The notes beneath the pieces were generated by a model. That model saw nothing but the letters and a program-made list of their open reading frames with translations. It did no database searches and was not told where the DNA came from. This document shows, one piece after another, positions 1 through 9,189 of a stretch of DNA of 64,000 nt. Source of the stretch: Deltaproteobacteria bacterium (GTDB lineage: Bacteria; Bdellovibrionota_C; UBA2361; SZUA-149; JADZAE01); the NCBI GenBank assembly GCA_020852715.1, contig JADZAE010000084.1, forward strand, positions 34,320-98,319, given 5' to 3'. Each line of letters begins with the position of its first letter. The stretch's first letter is position 1. A program made the translations under genes and the position numbers.

Positions 1-943
1 GCGCCATTTCCAAAGCACGTGGATCGCAACTAGCATCTTCGGAAGCAAAAATGATCATTCTTCTTGTTATGAATAACGAATCTTCACCTGCATCTAATGC
101 TTTTATCATGTAGTATAATGCCGCTTCGGGATCAGAACCACGAAGAGATTTAATAAATGCGGATATGCAATCATAATGGTAGTCATCTCCCTGATCAAAG
201 AAAGCCGGTTGGTCTCCATAACCCTTAATTACTAATTCCTCAGTTAGAATATTTGCCTTTTCCATTTGGGCGGTTATAGCCGCCCATTCCAAGCCGTTTA
301 AGACGCGTCTTGCATCCCCTTGAGCTAAACGCACTAATAATTTTATCGCGGCTGGCTGAATATCCAAACCAAGTGTTCCCAAACCTCGATCTTTGTCCTT
401 AAGTGCCCTATGCACAAGCTCTTCAAGTGCAATATCCGACAAAGGATCAAGCATGATGACACGCATTCGACTGAGTAAAGCATTTCGAATACGGAAACTT
501 ACATTTTCTGTCGTTTGACCAATAACAGTCAACAGCCCGGATTCAATGTGAGGTAAGAAAGCGTCTTGTTGCGCCTTGTTAAATCTATGTATCTCATCGA
601 CTAAAGCCAGAGTATGTTGTGCTTGCTGATCTAGCAAAGTTTGAGCATCGGCAACAACTTTGCGAACATCAGCAACGCTATCTAAAACGCCTGATAAGCG
701 GACAAAATGGTAATTACTCGTATCTGCAATAACTCTGGCTATCGTTGTTTTTCCAGTTCCGGGAGGACCACATAGAATCACCGAGGGAAGGTAGCCATGC
801 TGAGATCGTAACAATTGTCCAAATGAAGATTCTTTACCAATAGCGCGATCTTGACCGACAACTTCATCCAGCGTTCTTGGCCGCATTCTTTCAGCCAAAG
901 GCTCTTGATTTGGCAACGACCGTTGTTTGATTTTGTCTATCAT
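1..943 (-). CDS. rarA: Replication-associated recombination protein A (RarA/MgsA), 3' end cut by window
   Basis: AAA+ ATPase of the clamp-loader clade that acts at stalled replication forks. About 314 residues are present, read from an ATG at 941-943. They start MIDKIKQRSLPNQ, followed by RMRPRTLDEVVGQ typical of the family, a Walker A GPPGTGKTT near residue 60 and a Walker B-like ALVDEIHRFNKAQQ near residue 110. Sensor and arginine-finger text (LLSRMRVI) and the start of the C-terminal tetramerisation region follow. Family members are usually about 430-450 residues, so the C-terminal third lies beyond base 1. The start codon overlaps the stop of acnA (ATGA), so the two are probably translationally coupled. 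The family call is firm. Confidence 0.93.
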   Translation of the reverse strand, partial: MIDKIKQRSLPNQEPLAERMRPRTLDEVVGQDRAIGKESSFGQLLRSQHGYLPSVILCGPPGTGKTTIARVIADTSNYHFVRLSGVLDSVADVRKVVADAQTLLDQQAQHTLALVDEIHRFNKAQQDAFLPHIESGLLTVIGQTTENVSFRIRNALLSRMRVIMLDPLSDIALEELVHRALKDKDRGLGTLGLDIQPAAIKLLVRLAQGDARRVLNGLEWAAITAQMEKANILTEELVIKGYGDQPAFFDQGDDYHYDCISAFIKSLRGSDPEAALYYMIKALDAGEDSLFITRRMIIFASEDASCDPRALEMA

Positions 944-3627
944 TTCATTAATTTACTGGTCAGAAAGTTGAGTATCCCACCAGCAAGATAATAACGAAGC
1001 TCTTGCTGAGTATCAACACGACAGCAACCATGGAAATGAGTTTTTTTGCCTTCTGATCCTAAAGCAGAGATATCAACTATCTTATTAATCGTAAATTCGC
1101 CACTAAACGTAATATCAAATAATTCATCGCCCTTTAGACCAAGAGTGGTAAAATTCTCATCAGGAATAAATTCAATGGGTATCACACCCAAATATACCAA
1201 GTTTGACCGATGTATGCGCTCAAAGCTTTCCGCAAGAACACATTTAACTCTCAGTAAATTAACTGCTTTAGCTGCCCAATCTCTTGAAGATCCGGTACCG
1301 TAATTCTTCCCCGCAATTATAATTAGAGGAGTGCTAGAAGCTTTGTAATTTTCAGCAGCATCGTAAATTGACATTTGTTTCATTGATGGAAAATGATTGG
1401 TAAAATTTCCCTCTATCTTCGTGCAGAGTAAATTTCTCAAATGAGCGTTAGCGAAAGCTCCTCTAACCATTACCTCATGGTTACCACGACGGGCGCCATA
1501 GGTGTTAAGCTCCTTAACACTTGTTCCTTTGCTTTTTAAAAAACGCCCGGCAGGAGAGTTTTTGCTTATACTCCCAGCGGGAGAAATGTGATCGGTCGTT
1601 ATATTATCACCAAAGACGGCTAAAACATTCGCTTTACTTACTAATATTTTCTCCGCGTTAATCTGAGAATTTGTTTGCATAGTTATAAAAGGTGATTTCT
1701 TTATATAGGTCGAATCCGGCCAAGAAAATGCTTTACCGTTATTCCCCGTTAGATTCTCCCATAGCGTGACCTGCTCCGAATTTGCTGAAGTTTTAGCAAA
1801 GATAGCACCCGTCATTTTCAGATTTTTAAGTAATGCCTCCACCTCTTCTTTTTTGGGGAAAATATCTGTCAGGGTAATAGAATTTCCCTGCTTATCATAA
1901 CCAAATACGGCTTCTGTAATATCTTCTGTAATAGTGCCCAGTAAAGAATAAGCAACTACTAAAGCCGGAGAAGTCAAATAATTAGCTTTCACCAAGGGAT
2001 GAACTCTTCCCTCAAAATTTCTGTTGCCAGAAATTACAGAAGTCACCACTAAATTATTTTTTTTAATTTCTGCTTCTATTTTCGGAAGAAGCGGCCCAGA
2101 GTTCCCAATACATGTGGAACAAGAATAACTAACAATATTAAACCCTAATTGCTCCAAATATTGGAGTAACCCTGCTCTTCTTAAATACTCGCTTACCGTT
2201 ACCGAACCGGGGGCTAAAGATTTTTTAATGTGCTCCTTAGGCTTCAAGCCTTTTTCTATGGCGTTTTTAGCCAGCAATGCTGCAGTAATCATCAGCCTAG
2301 GATTGGCTGTGTTTGTACAAGAAGTAATAGCCGCAATTACAATATCACCGTGGTTCAATCCCGATTCTCGCATCGCGGTGTCGAACGGCAAACCATATCC
2401 CCCACTATCTTTAGCAGTAATCAATGTTTCATTGAAGGCATAAGCAACAGTGCTTATAGACTGCTTTTGATGCGGCTTTTTCGGGCCGGATAACAAAGGT
2501 GAAATCTTTGCTAAATCAATACTGATCGTTTGGTCGTAGGCAACAGGAGATGAATCTCGGTATAAGTATTGTGATCTGAAATATCGATCAACCAGAGTTA
2601 CTTTATCCTCGCTTTCCCCACGCAATCTTAAAAAGTCTACTACCTGCTCGTCAAAAGGAAAAAAAGCAACTGTGCTGCCATATTCAGGGCACATGTTACT
2701 AATTGTCGCTCGATCAAAGACAGATAATCGATTCAATCCTTCCCCGTAGAATTCGACAAATTTACTAACAATCCCGGTTTTTCGGAGTGTCGCCGTAATC
2801 TCCAAAGCAACATCGGTTATGGAGGAGCCCGGCGCTAGATCTCCTGTTAGCTCCACGCCGACAACTTGAGGAAGATTTAAGCTTACAGATTCACCTAACA
2901 TCACAGCCTCAGCCTCAATTCCTCCTACTCCCCATCCCAAAACACCCAAGCCATTGATCATCGTAGTATGAGAGTCCGTACCAATGCAGCTGTCAGGATA
3001 TAGAAGTTTTTTATTTTCATCGATCAGCAAAACAGGAGAAAGTCGCTCCAAATTAAGCTGATGGATGATTCCTTGGTTGGGCGGAATTATTGTCAAATTA
3101 GAAAATGCCTTATCTGCCCATTTTAAAAACTCATATCTTTCTTTATTTCTTTGAAAATCTAGCAGTTCATTCTTTTCTAACGCATCATTAGTGTGCCAGT
3201 AGTCAACTTGAATGGAGTGATCAATGATTAAATGGCAAGGAATTTGCGGGTTGACTGTTTCAGCGGTGACACCTTGAGCAACAAGCTGATCTCGAATTGT
3301 TGCTAAATCTATCAAAACCGGCACACCAGTAAAATCCTGTAAAACTATCCGCCCTGGCCAAAAATTAATTTCTGCACCAAGATCGGATTTCGCCCTGGCC
3401 GTGTAGCTGTTGAATAAATTCAAATGTGCTTGCGTTGCTAAATCTGTGGGATCAAAATTTCGCAATAAGCACTCAAGGATATGTCTAATGCAATAAGGTA
3501 ATCCCCCTAAAGATAACGAATTTGTTTTGGCATATTCTGGTAAACTATAAACAAAATATTTGCCTAATCCGTCGACCGATGCCGATACCAAGCAAGATTG
3601 GAGTCCTTTTTGCGGATGTTGCGACAT
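940..3627 (-). CDS. acnA: Aconitate hydratase A
   Basis: Cytoplasmic [4Fe-4S] enzyme that interconverts citrate and isocitrate in the TCA cycle. Its 895 residues match the AcnA/IRP1 length class, with the usual order of three N-terminal aconitase domains, a linker and a C-terminal swivel domain. Visible marks are SCTNTANP (first cluster cysteine), YSCSTCIGN (the other two cysteines), GTDSHTTM in the N-terminal half and YGTGSSRDWAAKA in the swivel domain. Nothing essential appears to be missing. It is divergent from the RmlC-like gene at 3726, and its last 4 bases overlap the start of rarA. The pairing of a TCA enzyme with a replication-repair ATPase on one transcript is unusual but probably accidental. 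Confidence 0.97.
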   Translation of the reverse strand: MSQHPQKGLQSCLVSASVDGLGKYFVYSLPEYAKTNSLSLGGLPYCIRHILECLLRNFDPTDLATQAHLNLFNSYTARAKSDLGAEINFWPGRIVLQDFTGVPVLIDLATIRDQLVAQGVTAETVNPQIPCHLIIDHSIQVDYWHTNDALEKNELLDFQRNKERYEFLKWADKAFSNLTIIPPNQGIIHQLNLERLSPVLLIDENKKLLYPDSCIGTDSHTTMINGLGVLGWGVGGIEAEAVMLGESVSLNLPQVVGVELTGDLAPGSSITDVALEITATLRKTGIVSKFVEFYGEGLNRLSVFDRATISNMCPEYGSTVAFFPFDEQVVDFLRLRGESEDKVTLVDRYFRSQYLYRDSSPVAYDQTISIDLAKISPLLSGPKKPHQKQSISTVAYAFNETLITAKDSGGYGLPFDTAMRESGLNHGDIVIAAITSCTNTANPRLMITAALLAKNAIEKGLKPKEHIKKSLAPGSVTVSEYLRRAGLLQYLEQLGFNIVSYSCSTCIGNSGPLLPKIEAEIKKNNLVVTSVISGNRNFEGRVHPLVKANYLTSPALVVAYSLLGTITEDITEAVFGYDKQGNSITLTDIFPKKEEVEALLKNLKMTGAIFAKTSANSEQVTLWENLTGNNGKAFSWPDSTYIKKSPFITMQTNSQINAEKILVSKANVLAVFGDNITTDHISPAGSISKNSPAGRFLKSKGTSVKELNTYGARRGNHEVMVRGAFANAHLRNLLCTKIEGNFTNHFPSMKQMSIYDAAENYKASSTPLIIIAGKNYGTGSSRDWAAKAVNLLRVKCVLAESFERIHRSNLVYLGVIPIEFIPDENFTTLGLKGDELFDITFSGEFTINKIVDISALGSEGKKTHFHGCCRVDTQQELRYYLAGGILNFLTSKLMK

Positions 3628-3725
3628 ATTCCCTCGGAAATTTCCACTTTATTTATTTGGCTTTAGCCATTATATTAATAATCTAGAGAGCTATTACTAA
3701 ATCGATTGTTTTAGGAGCTGACTAT

Positions 3726-4301
3726 ATGAGTTCCCCATTAACTGATTTATCATCACTAGAAAATAAAATTGTAGATGTGGTTATTAAGCCACTGAAAACT
3801 CATGCTGATGATCGAGGTTTTTTTCGTGAGATTATTCGAAATACGGATGATATTTTTTGTGGACCCTTTGCTCAGTGGAGCCATAGTAAAATGGCTGTAA
3901 ATACGGTTAAAGCTTGGCACTATCATCACATTCAATATGACTGGTGGTATATTGCGATGGGGCAAGCTCATATCGTTTTGTATGATTTACGCGTGGAGAG
4001 TTCTACTTTTGGCCAAAAATTGGAGTTTGATTTAGGTGATACAGATTATGGCCAAGACGTTTTATCTGCTGTCGTGCGCATTCCTCCCGGAGTTGCCCAC
4101 GCCTGCAAAGCTCTGGTTAACAATACCCATCTCCTTTATGTTACTAGTGAGACTTATAACCCGAATGACGAAGGTCGTTATCCCTACAATGACAAGCTAT
4201 TTGACCATAATTGGGGAAATGAAGAGGAGCTTATTGTGGTTGAAAATGATAAAAGAGCGTTCAAACCGACGGGCAAAAGGACTATTTTAGCTAGTCGCTA
4301 A
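3726..4301 (+). CDS. dTDP-4-dehydrorhamnose 3,5-epimerase-like (RmlC) cupin protein
   Basis: 191-residue protein of the RmlC/dTDP-sugar isomerase family. The family double-epimerises 4-keto-6-deoxy nucleotide sugars in the making of rhamnose and related surface sugars. Visible features are the N-terminal DDRGFFREI (family D-RG-F-E motif), KAWHYHHIQYD where the catalytic histidine and the Q/H pair lie, and a late RIPPGVAHACKAL strand of the cupin barrel. The usual Q-N-S-S-S text is replaced by QWSHSKMAVNTVKAWH, so the substrate may not be dTDP-keto-rhamnose. The gene heads a small plus-strand group with a MerR-like regulator and gmhA, which suggests surface-carbohydrate precursor supply. The exact substrate is not determined. 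Confidence 0.75.
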   Translation: MSSPLTDLSSLENKIVDVVIKPLKTHADDRGFFREIIRNTDDIFCGPFAQWSHSKMAVNTVKAWHYHHIQYDWWYIAMGQAHIVLYDLRVESSTFGQKLEFDLGDTDYGQDVLSAVVRIPPGVAHACKALVNNTHLLYVTSETYNPNDEGRYPYNDKLFDHNWGNEEELIVVENDKRAFKPTGKRTILASR

Positions 4302-4432
4302 TATAAACCCTAAGTATTCCATACCAAAAAACCAATTTTTTGTTGACGTATTTGTTCCATCTATTTACTGTGTTGCCCATCTGCTATCATAGATAGCGTT
4401 CCTGGTTGAGGATAATTTGGGATGAGTAAGCT

Positions 4433-4939
4433 ATGGAAAATCGATCGACTAATACTAATAACGTTACTCCCATTAACAGAGAGTATACAGCGAAAGAAAT
4501 ACAATCTGTTTTGAGGGCGTTAACTAATGAGGATGAAAAAATAGGTCTTGCTCTTTTAAATTACTACGCAAGGACCGATTTAGTCGCTGCCACTGGAAGA
4601 ACCACTAGTCGCGGCAGAAGAAAGTATAGCTATTCAGATGTTGTTTTATTGTCTTGGTTGTTTCGCATGAAAAGAGAAGGTTTGCCGGTGAACCGCTTTC
4701 GCCGCGGTATTGCCTATCTTCGCAAACGTTTACCAAAGTTACACGCCAACCCCAAAGATATGATTATGGTTACTGATGGTAAAAATTTATTTATCAAAAA
4801 CCGCATCAGTGATCGCGAAGATATCGCCGAGGTGCTGACAGGGCAAGAAGCCGGACAATATGTTTGGGCTTACTCTATCGGATCTCTTATTGAAGAAGTC
4901 GACAGTGTCATAGTGAATAAGCTTCTCAAAGCTGCGTAG
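4433..4939 (+). CDS. MerR-like helix-turn-helix transcriptional regulator
   Basis: 168-residue protein. The central part (roughly residues 45-100) holds RRKYSYSDVVLLSWLFRMKREGLPV, which looks like the second helix-turn-helix and wing of MerR-type regulators: Y-x-x-D-V followed by a hydrophobic helix and an R-x-x-G-x-x turn. The C-terminal half is not recognised and shows no metal-binding cysteine pair. An inverted-repeat operator was not identified. A TTGACG hexamer lies about 90 bases upstream. The gene is 5 bases from the gmhA start and so probably co-transcribed with it, but whether it regulates this cluster is a guess. The HTH family call is moderate. Confidence 0.6.
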   Translation: MENRSTNTNNVTPINREYTAKEIQSVLRALTNEDEKIGLALLNYYARTDLVAATGRTTSRGRRKYSYSDVVLLSWLFRMKREGLPVNRFRRGIAYLRKRLPKLHANPKDMIMVTDGKNLFIKNRISDREDIAEVLTGQEAGQYVWAYSIGSLIEEVDSVIVNKLLKAA

Positions 4940-4944
4940 TTATA

Positions 4945-5523
4945 ATGTCAGTTGAGCTCTCCCGCATAGTTGAGCAGCGCATTCAAGAATCGATTCTTGT
5001 CAAGTCTCAGTTTATAGCTAACGCCGGAGTCATATCCGATATTGCTACCCAGTTAATAAAAACTATTCGAAATGACGGTTGTATTTTTACCTGCGGAAAT
5101 GGTGGCTCATCTTGCGATGCTATGCATTTTGTTGAGGAATTGGTTGCTCGCTACAAGCGGGAAAGGCCGGGAATTAAAGCACAGCATTTATGCGATGTTT
5201 CCACCATTACCTGTTGGGCAAACGATTACGATTATCAGTCTATTTTCGAGCGCCAAGTAACAACTTTTATTAAATCCTGTGATGCATTAGTCGCCTTTTC
5301 GACTAGTGGTAACTCAGAAAATGTCAATCGAGCATTAGCCGCGGCTAAGCAAAAAGGAGCTTTTACTATTTTATTTAGCGGTAAAGATGGGGGGAAGGGA
5401 AAATCCATTGCTGATTGTTCAGTTATCGTTCCCAGCCAAGAGACGGCGCGTATTCAAGAGGCCCACATTATGGTTGTCCATATCCTCTGCGAGTTAATTG
5501 AGAACGCCATTTATCCAATATAG
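4945..5523 (+). CDS. gmhA: SIS-domain phosphoheptose isomerase (GmhA family)
   Basis: 192 residues, the same length as the classical enzyme. It is predicted to convert sedoheptulose 7-phosphate to D-glycero-D-manno-heptose 7-phosphate, the first step to the heptose of LPS inner core or S-layer glycans. The SIS phosphosugar fold is visible: TCGNGGSSCDAMHFVEEL near residue 50, AFSTSGNSENVNRAL near residue 115 and QEAHIMVVHILCELIE at the end, which carries the family's Q-x-x-H. The start is an ATG 5 bases after the preceding regulator. It converges on aroE with a 2-base gap. Related SIS proteins (DiaA) have other roles, but the RYKRERPGIKA text favours GmhA. Confidence 0.85.
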   Translation: MSVELSRIVEQRIQESILVKSQFIANAGVISDIATQLIKTIRNDGCIFTCGNGGSSCDAMHFVEELVARYKRERPGIKAQHLCDVSTITCWANDYDYQSIFERQVTTFIKSCDALVAFSTSGNSENVNRALAAAKQKGAFTILFSGKDGGKGKSIADCSVIVPSQETARIQEAHIMVVHILCELIENAIYPI

Positions 5524-5525
5524 AT

Positions 5526-6386
5526 TCAGTTCTTGATACCGAAACTGATTAAACCCGTTTTTTGCGCTTCTTCGTATAAAGCATTTTCCATAACTTTAAT
5601 TGGCGCCGAACAACCGGTAAAAAGTTCAAACTGTGCAATCGCTTGATAAAGCAACATTCTCAAGCCGTGAATCGCTACTGCTCCCCTTCTCTGGGCCTCC
5701 AAAATGAGAGCAGTATCTCTGGTTACCATATCGAAAACGATATGTTTCTCCATTATTTGTTCAAAAGAAAACGGGAAATCATTGCTTGGCACCAAATGTG
5801 ATCCAATTGGAGTGGCGTTAATGATCAAATCTATCTCTGCGAGCGTTTGTTTTTTCAATTCATCAAAATCTATACCGACAACAGCAACCAACTTAGCTAC
5901 TTCTTCGCTACGAGCATTACTTCTATTACAAACGACAATGTTTCCGACACCTAAGTGCCTAAGCGCATAAATGCAGGCACGAGCTGCGCCTCCGGCACCT
6001 AAAATTAGCGCATTTTTATTTCTTAAGTCGCTGATTTTTTCTTTTAGCGCCTCCTGAATACCTACCCAATCGGTATTTGCTCCCAATAAACTTTGGCCAT
6101 CATTAATAATAGTATTGATGGCACCAATTTTGAGTGCTTCATCGGTTAACTTATCAACTTGAGATATCGCTCTTTCTTTATGGGGGATAGTTAGGCTATA
6201 GCCACGAATTCCAATACCTTTCATAGCGTTAATCGCCGCTTGTGTATCGTTTGTATCCAAAGCCGAATAGTAAAATGGTATTTTTATGTGATTAAAACCT
6301 GCTGAGTGCATAGCGTAGCTTAATGTTGTTGGCGAAATGGCTACTAAAGCACATAAATGCGGATAGGCTAATTTATTTGCTGGCAT
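5526..6386 (-). CDS. aroE: Shikimate dehydrogenase
   Basis: NADP-dependent reduction of 3-dehydroshikimate to shikimate, the fourth step of the aromatic amino-acid pathway, in the cytoplasm. The 286 residues match AroE. Visible are the N-terminal substrate domain with SLTIPHKERAI (catalytic Lys), NTDWVGI (conserved Asp), the dinucleotide site LGAGGAARACIYAL near residue 130, the cofactor-specificity stretch CNRSNARSEEVA, and NATPIGS. It lies tail to tail with gmhA. Together with the pheA-tyrA fusion at 44-46 kb it shows that the organism makes its own aromatic amino acids. Confidence 0.95.
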   Translation of the reverse strand: MPANKLAYPHLCALVAISPTTLSYAMHSAGFNHIKIPFYYSALDTNDTQAAINAMKGIGIRGYSLTIPHKERAISQVDKLTDEALKIGAINTIINDGQSLLGANTDWVGIQEALKEKISDLRNKNALILGAGGAARACIYALRHLGVGNIVVCNRSNARSEEVAKLVAVVGIDFDELKKQTLAEIDLIINATPIGSHLVPSNDFPFSFEQIMEKHIVFDMVTRDTALILEAQRRGAVAIHGLRMLLYQAIAQFELFTGCSAPIKVMENALYEEAQKTGLISFGIKN

Positions 6387-6718
6387 AGACAGTATGCACC
6401 CTTATTTTGCTAATTCCACCACGAAACTCAGGTCCGGCTGTGGCTATTAGAGGTTGATTTGCTTTGCGAAAACCATCCTTCTGCCCGAGGCTTTATAATC
6501 TACTTGACGTCCAGCAATACAGCCCATGACGAGACAATGATAGCAGCTATTTAGCCTATTTAAAACAATATTTATTTTTACGCATAGAGAATTAGCTTTT
6601 AGGGTTGCACATTTCTTATCTATGGTCATAACTCTGGTAGAGCTTAACAAGCATGTAATTATGTCACACGTTTAAAGAATTTCGCCATTTTATTTATTTA
6701 TTTGTTTGCTTTTAAGAT
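6387..6718. other. Intergenic region between divergent aroE and the 117-aa gene
   Basis: About 330 bases with no convincing gene. Short open frames here have no family features and no ribosome-binding site. It should hold the aroE promoter (minus) and the promoter of the secreted-protein gene (plus). A TTGCAC hexamer near 6605 is a possible -35 box, but no good -10 element stands at the right distance. No repeats or strong hairpins were noticed. Confidence 0.4.
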
Positions 6719-7072
6719 ATGAAAAAAATACTCGCATTAATTGTTTTATTATTGCTATTGGCTTTATTTCTTTCCCCTGGATCGAAAGACGAGGTTTTTC
6801 AACAGGACATGTCCGAGAGTGGAACCGATGTAACTAGGTTTGGCCAGGGCGACCAGGATAAAGAGTATTACATTCAACCAGAACTCTCTACTACTGAAAC
6901 AGTGTTTTGTAAGGGAATGGGAAACACCCGTTCTTGCTCAAATAGGCCTCTTCACCCCATGTTTGAAAATGCCAAAGAATTAGGAATGGACATTCCTGAA
7001 AAACAAGCTTCTCGTAAGTATACTGATCGCCAAAACAAGAATAGATTTTTCTCATTCTTGTTCGGCGATTAG
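6719..7072 (+). CDS. Small exported or membrane-anchored protein of unknown function
   Basis: 117 residues. The N-terminus (MKKILALIVLLLLLALFLSP) is a signal peptide or membrane anchor, and the rest is polar. There are two cysteines about 10 residues apart (FCKGMGNTRSCSN) that could form a disulfide in the periplasm. The C-terminus ends in an aromatic FFSFLFGD. No family is recognised. It converges on the flagellin gene with an 11-base gap, which makes its own function hard to infer from context. A flagellar accessory or a periplasmic peptide are both possible; neither is supported by sequence. Confidence 0.6.
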   Translation: MKKILALIVLLLLLALFLSPGSKDEVFQQDMSESGTDVTRFGQGDQDKEYYIQPELSTTETVFCKGMGNTRSCSNRPLHPMFENAKELGMDIPEKQASRKYTDRQNKNRFFSFLFGD

Positions 7073-7083
7073 TTTAAGTTAAT

Positions 7084-7944
7084 TTATTGTAACAGTGTCA
7101 ATGCTAGTGTTGGTTGTTGGTTAGCCTGGGCCAATACTGAGGATGCGGCCTGCTGTAAGATATTTGTTCTAGTGAGCTCAGCAGCTTCATAGGCTACGTC
7201 CACGTCACGAATACGACTTTCCGCAGACATGAAATTTTCTCGCGCAACTAATAAGTTATTGATAGCTACATTAAGTCGACTTTCTGCAGCACCCAAACTA
7301 CCACGAGAGGTAGTAATGGAGTTAATCGCTAATTTTACAGCATCTAGCGCAATTCTTGCTGAAACTTGAGCCCCAATAATTGTTGTATCATTAATTGAAT
7401 AGGTCAAACTAGAGGACCCGTTAGCAGCTAATCCCAGCGCTGCTAAGGTTGCCTGCACACCAGAATATGATACTTGTGATGATCTACTACCGTCAAAACC
7501 TACTTGGAATACAACTTCAGCACCACCAGATAACAATGCCAAGTCATTAAATTCTGTGGTTTTTGAAATACGCTCTACTTCGCTCGCCAGATTTCTAAAT
7601 TCGAGAGCTAGAGCTGAACGTTGGATTGTACTGAACACACCGTTTGCAGATTGTTCAGCCAATTCCGCCATACGCACTAATACGGTGGTAATTTCGCTCA
7701 TCGCGCCATCGGTAATAGCAATAATTGAAATACCATCACTTGCGTTTCTTACGCCAATCGAAGCAATTCGAGCGTCCGACCTTAACTGTTCGGCAATAGC
7801 TAAACCGGCAGCATCATCAGATACTTTAGTAATACGCAAACCAGATGATAGGCGCGCATAAGCAGTTCTTAATCTCTCCGTGCTTTCATTTAAGTAACGT
7901 TGAGCTTCCAGCGATGGAATATTTGTCCTTATGTTAATACCCAT
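7084..7944 (-). CDS. Flagellin
   Basis: Filament subunit, exported by the flagellar secretion apparatus. The 286 residues make it a short flagellin with only the conserved D0/D1 rods and a small middle part. N-terminal marks are INIRTNIPSLEAQRYL, LRTAYARLSSGLRI and SDDAAGLAIAEQLRSD. The C-terminal marks are SAESRIRDVDVAYEAAELTRTNILQQAASS, with LALTLLQ at the very end. The start is an ATG behind GGAGGGG, an excellent ribosome-binding site. A sigma-54 promoter lies about 130 bases upstream (8087-8103). It is the only flagellar structural gene in the window, so the rest of the motility genes are elsewhere. Confidence 0.95.
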   Translation of the reverse strand: MGINIRTNIPSLEAQRYLNESTERLRTAYARLSSGLRITKVSDDAAGLAIAEQLRSDARIASIGVRNASDGISIIAITDGAMSEITTVLVRMAELAEQSANGVFSTIQRSALALEFRNLASEVERISKTTEFNDLALLSGGAEVVFQVGFDGSRSSQVSYSGVQATLAALGLAANGSSSLTYSINDTTIIGAQVSARIALDAVKLAINSITTSRGSLGAAESRLNVAINNLLVARENFMSAESRIRDVDVAYEAAELTRTNILQQAASSVLAQANQQPTLALTLLQ

Positions 7945-8086
7945 TTTATAACCCCTCCGTGATAACCTTTCTTTGTGACTCGCTTTCTAAAAGCGCTATC
8001 TTAATCATCTACCATTACTATTCAGCCATGCGTTCTTTTACTAATTGCAATTAAACAACATAGCTCTCTTGCCCTCTCGAGTGCTG

Positions 8087-8103
8087 AGCAGTAATCATGC
8101 CAA
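8087..8103 (-). promoter_or_regulatory. Sigma-54 (-24/-12) promoter of flagellin
   Basis: On the minus strand the sequence reads TTGGCATGATTACTGCT. This matches the sigma-54 consensus YTGGCACGRNNNTTGCW at 15 of 17 positions, with GG and GC exactly 10 bases apart. Transcription would start near 8076 and give a leader of about 130 bases before the flagellin ATG. It starts about 20 bases past the end of the transglycosylase gene. Sigma-54 control of flagellin is common in bacteria with a hierarchical flagellar cascade. Confidence 0.7.
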
Positions 8104-8125
8104 GAGCGGCACAATCAGTTTGTGC

Positions 8126-9104
8126 CTACCCCATATCTCCATCAAATAATCTTTTATTCTGAGATACTCGCGCTACGTAATCTCTTGTACTCAAAGGTAA
8201 ATATCTTTTTATTGAATCAAATTGTCCTGGATTCTTACCGGAATTTTTAGCTTTTTCTTGTGCTTCAGCCACTGCCCCTTCGCCAACGTTGTAAGCAGCA
8301 ACGGCAATTTTTTCCAGTTCATTGGCATTATTAGCCGGGAAAGTTTTCAATTTAGGGGCCAATTCAGTTGGAGTTGAAAATATATTATGTAAATGCCGTA
8401 GATAACCGACCCCCAGATATGTATTTTGCTGGGGATCAAACGGCTTGTATTTGGAGCTTAGGCCAAGACGTTTGATCATTTCTTTAGCTGTGGAATCCAA
8501 TAACTGGAAAAGCCCTTTAGAATAAAAACCATCTGAGCTGACGGCTTTATGGTTAAAAGAGGACTCTGCTTTGGCGATCGCCAGTGCCAAACTGGGATCA
8601 AGCCCATGATATCTTCCCGATGCGGATATCATATCCATATACCCTTTTTTATCAAAATTCAGTGCTAGCTGCTCTTTAGGCATTCTAGCTATTTCATTTT
8701 CCAACATGCGGCTTACATACTCAGAGGCATCTTTGCTTACCGTAATAGCCTTCGTAGTTGGACCATTGTATGCCATTGCCGGTGTAATCTTGACGGGGAC
8801 CGTCAGTTGATTGACGCTTGGATCATCAATGACAGTAACTGTGCTGTCGGGTTCATTGGGTTGGCTTAGACTAACCACTTTACTGTTTATAGAATGCTGA
8901 AAGGAGTTTATATTAGATAGATAATCCGATGTGTCAGAAATATTTTTATTAGAACTTACTGCCTTGGATTCACTGCTTTTTTTCTCAAAATCGGCTAAAA
9001 CTTGGCTAAAGTTAGTGTTGCTAATTTCCTTTGGGCGAGAATATGGATTGGAGCTAATTCGCTCTAAAGCATCTTGATATGAAAGATGAAATATACGGCC
9101 CATA
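8126..9104 (-). CDS. Lytic transglycosylase (SLT domain), probably flagellum-associated
   Basis: Peptidoglycan-cleaving enzyme of the Slt/MltC catalytic fold. From the chosen ATG the protein has about 326 residues: a long, polar, low-complexity N-terminal half, then the SLT domain from about residue 185. The catalytic glutamate is in AIAKAESSFNHKAV, followed by SKGLFQLLDSTAKEM, GVGYLRHL and VAAYNVGEGAV. Longer starts (TTG at 9175, ATG at 9154) are rejected because a near-perfect sigma-54 promoter covers 9150-9166, so they would lie upstream of the mRNA start. The shared promoter class with flagellin suggests it opens the cell wall for the flagellar rod. A VirB1-like role in secretion is an alternative. 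Confidence 0.85.
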
Positions 9105-9149
9105 AAACCTATAATTGACAAAATACTTTTCGCTCTCCTATCCCGGAAA

Positions 9150-9166
9150 AGCATCTTTCGTGCCAA
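9150..9166 (-). promoter_or_regulatory. Sigma-54 (-24/-12) promoter of the lytic transglycosylase
   Basis: Minus-strand TTGGCACGAAAGATGCT matches YTGGCACGRNNNTTGCW at 16 of 17 positions, with the GG-N10-GC spacing intact. The start point would be near 9140, giving a leader of about 35 bases to the ATG at 9104. The leader contains TAGGAG and a second AGG close to the ATG. It lies about 24 bases past the stop of the replication initiator gene, so the transglycosylase need not share the initiator's transcript. Confidence 0.75.
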
Positions 9167-9189
9167 GTATAGCAAACTAATGGTCTAGA

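Noticed and set aside
3231..3247. Sigma-54-like motif on the plus strand inside acnA
   Set aside because: ATGGCAAGGAATTTGCGG-type text has the right spacing but only about 14 of 17 matches, lies within a coding region and is about 470 bases before the next plus-strand gene.
6447..6650. Minus-strand frame of 67 codons between aroE and the small exported-protein gene
   Set aside because: No start signals and no recognisable protein features; it lies across the region where both promoters are expected.
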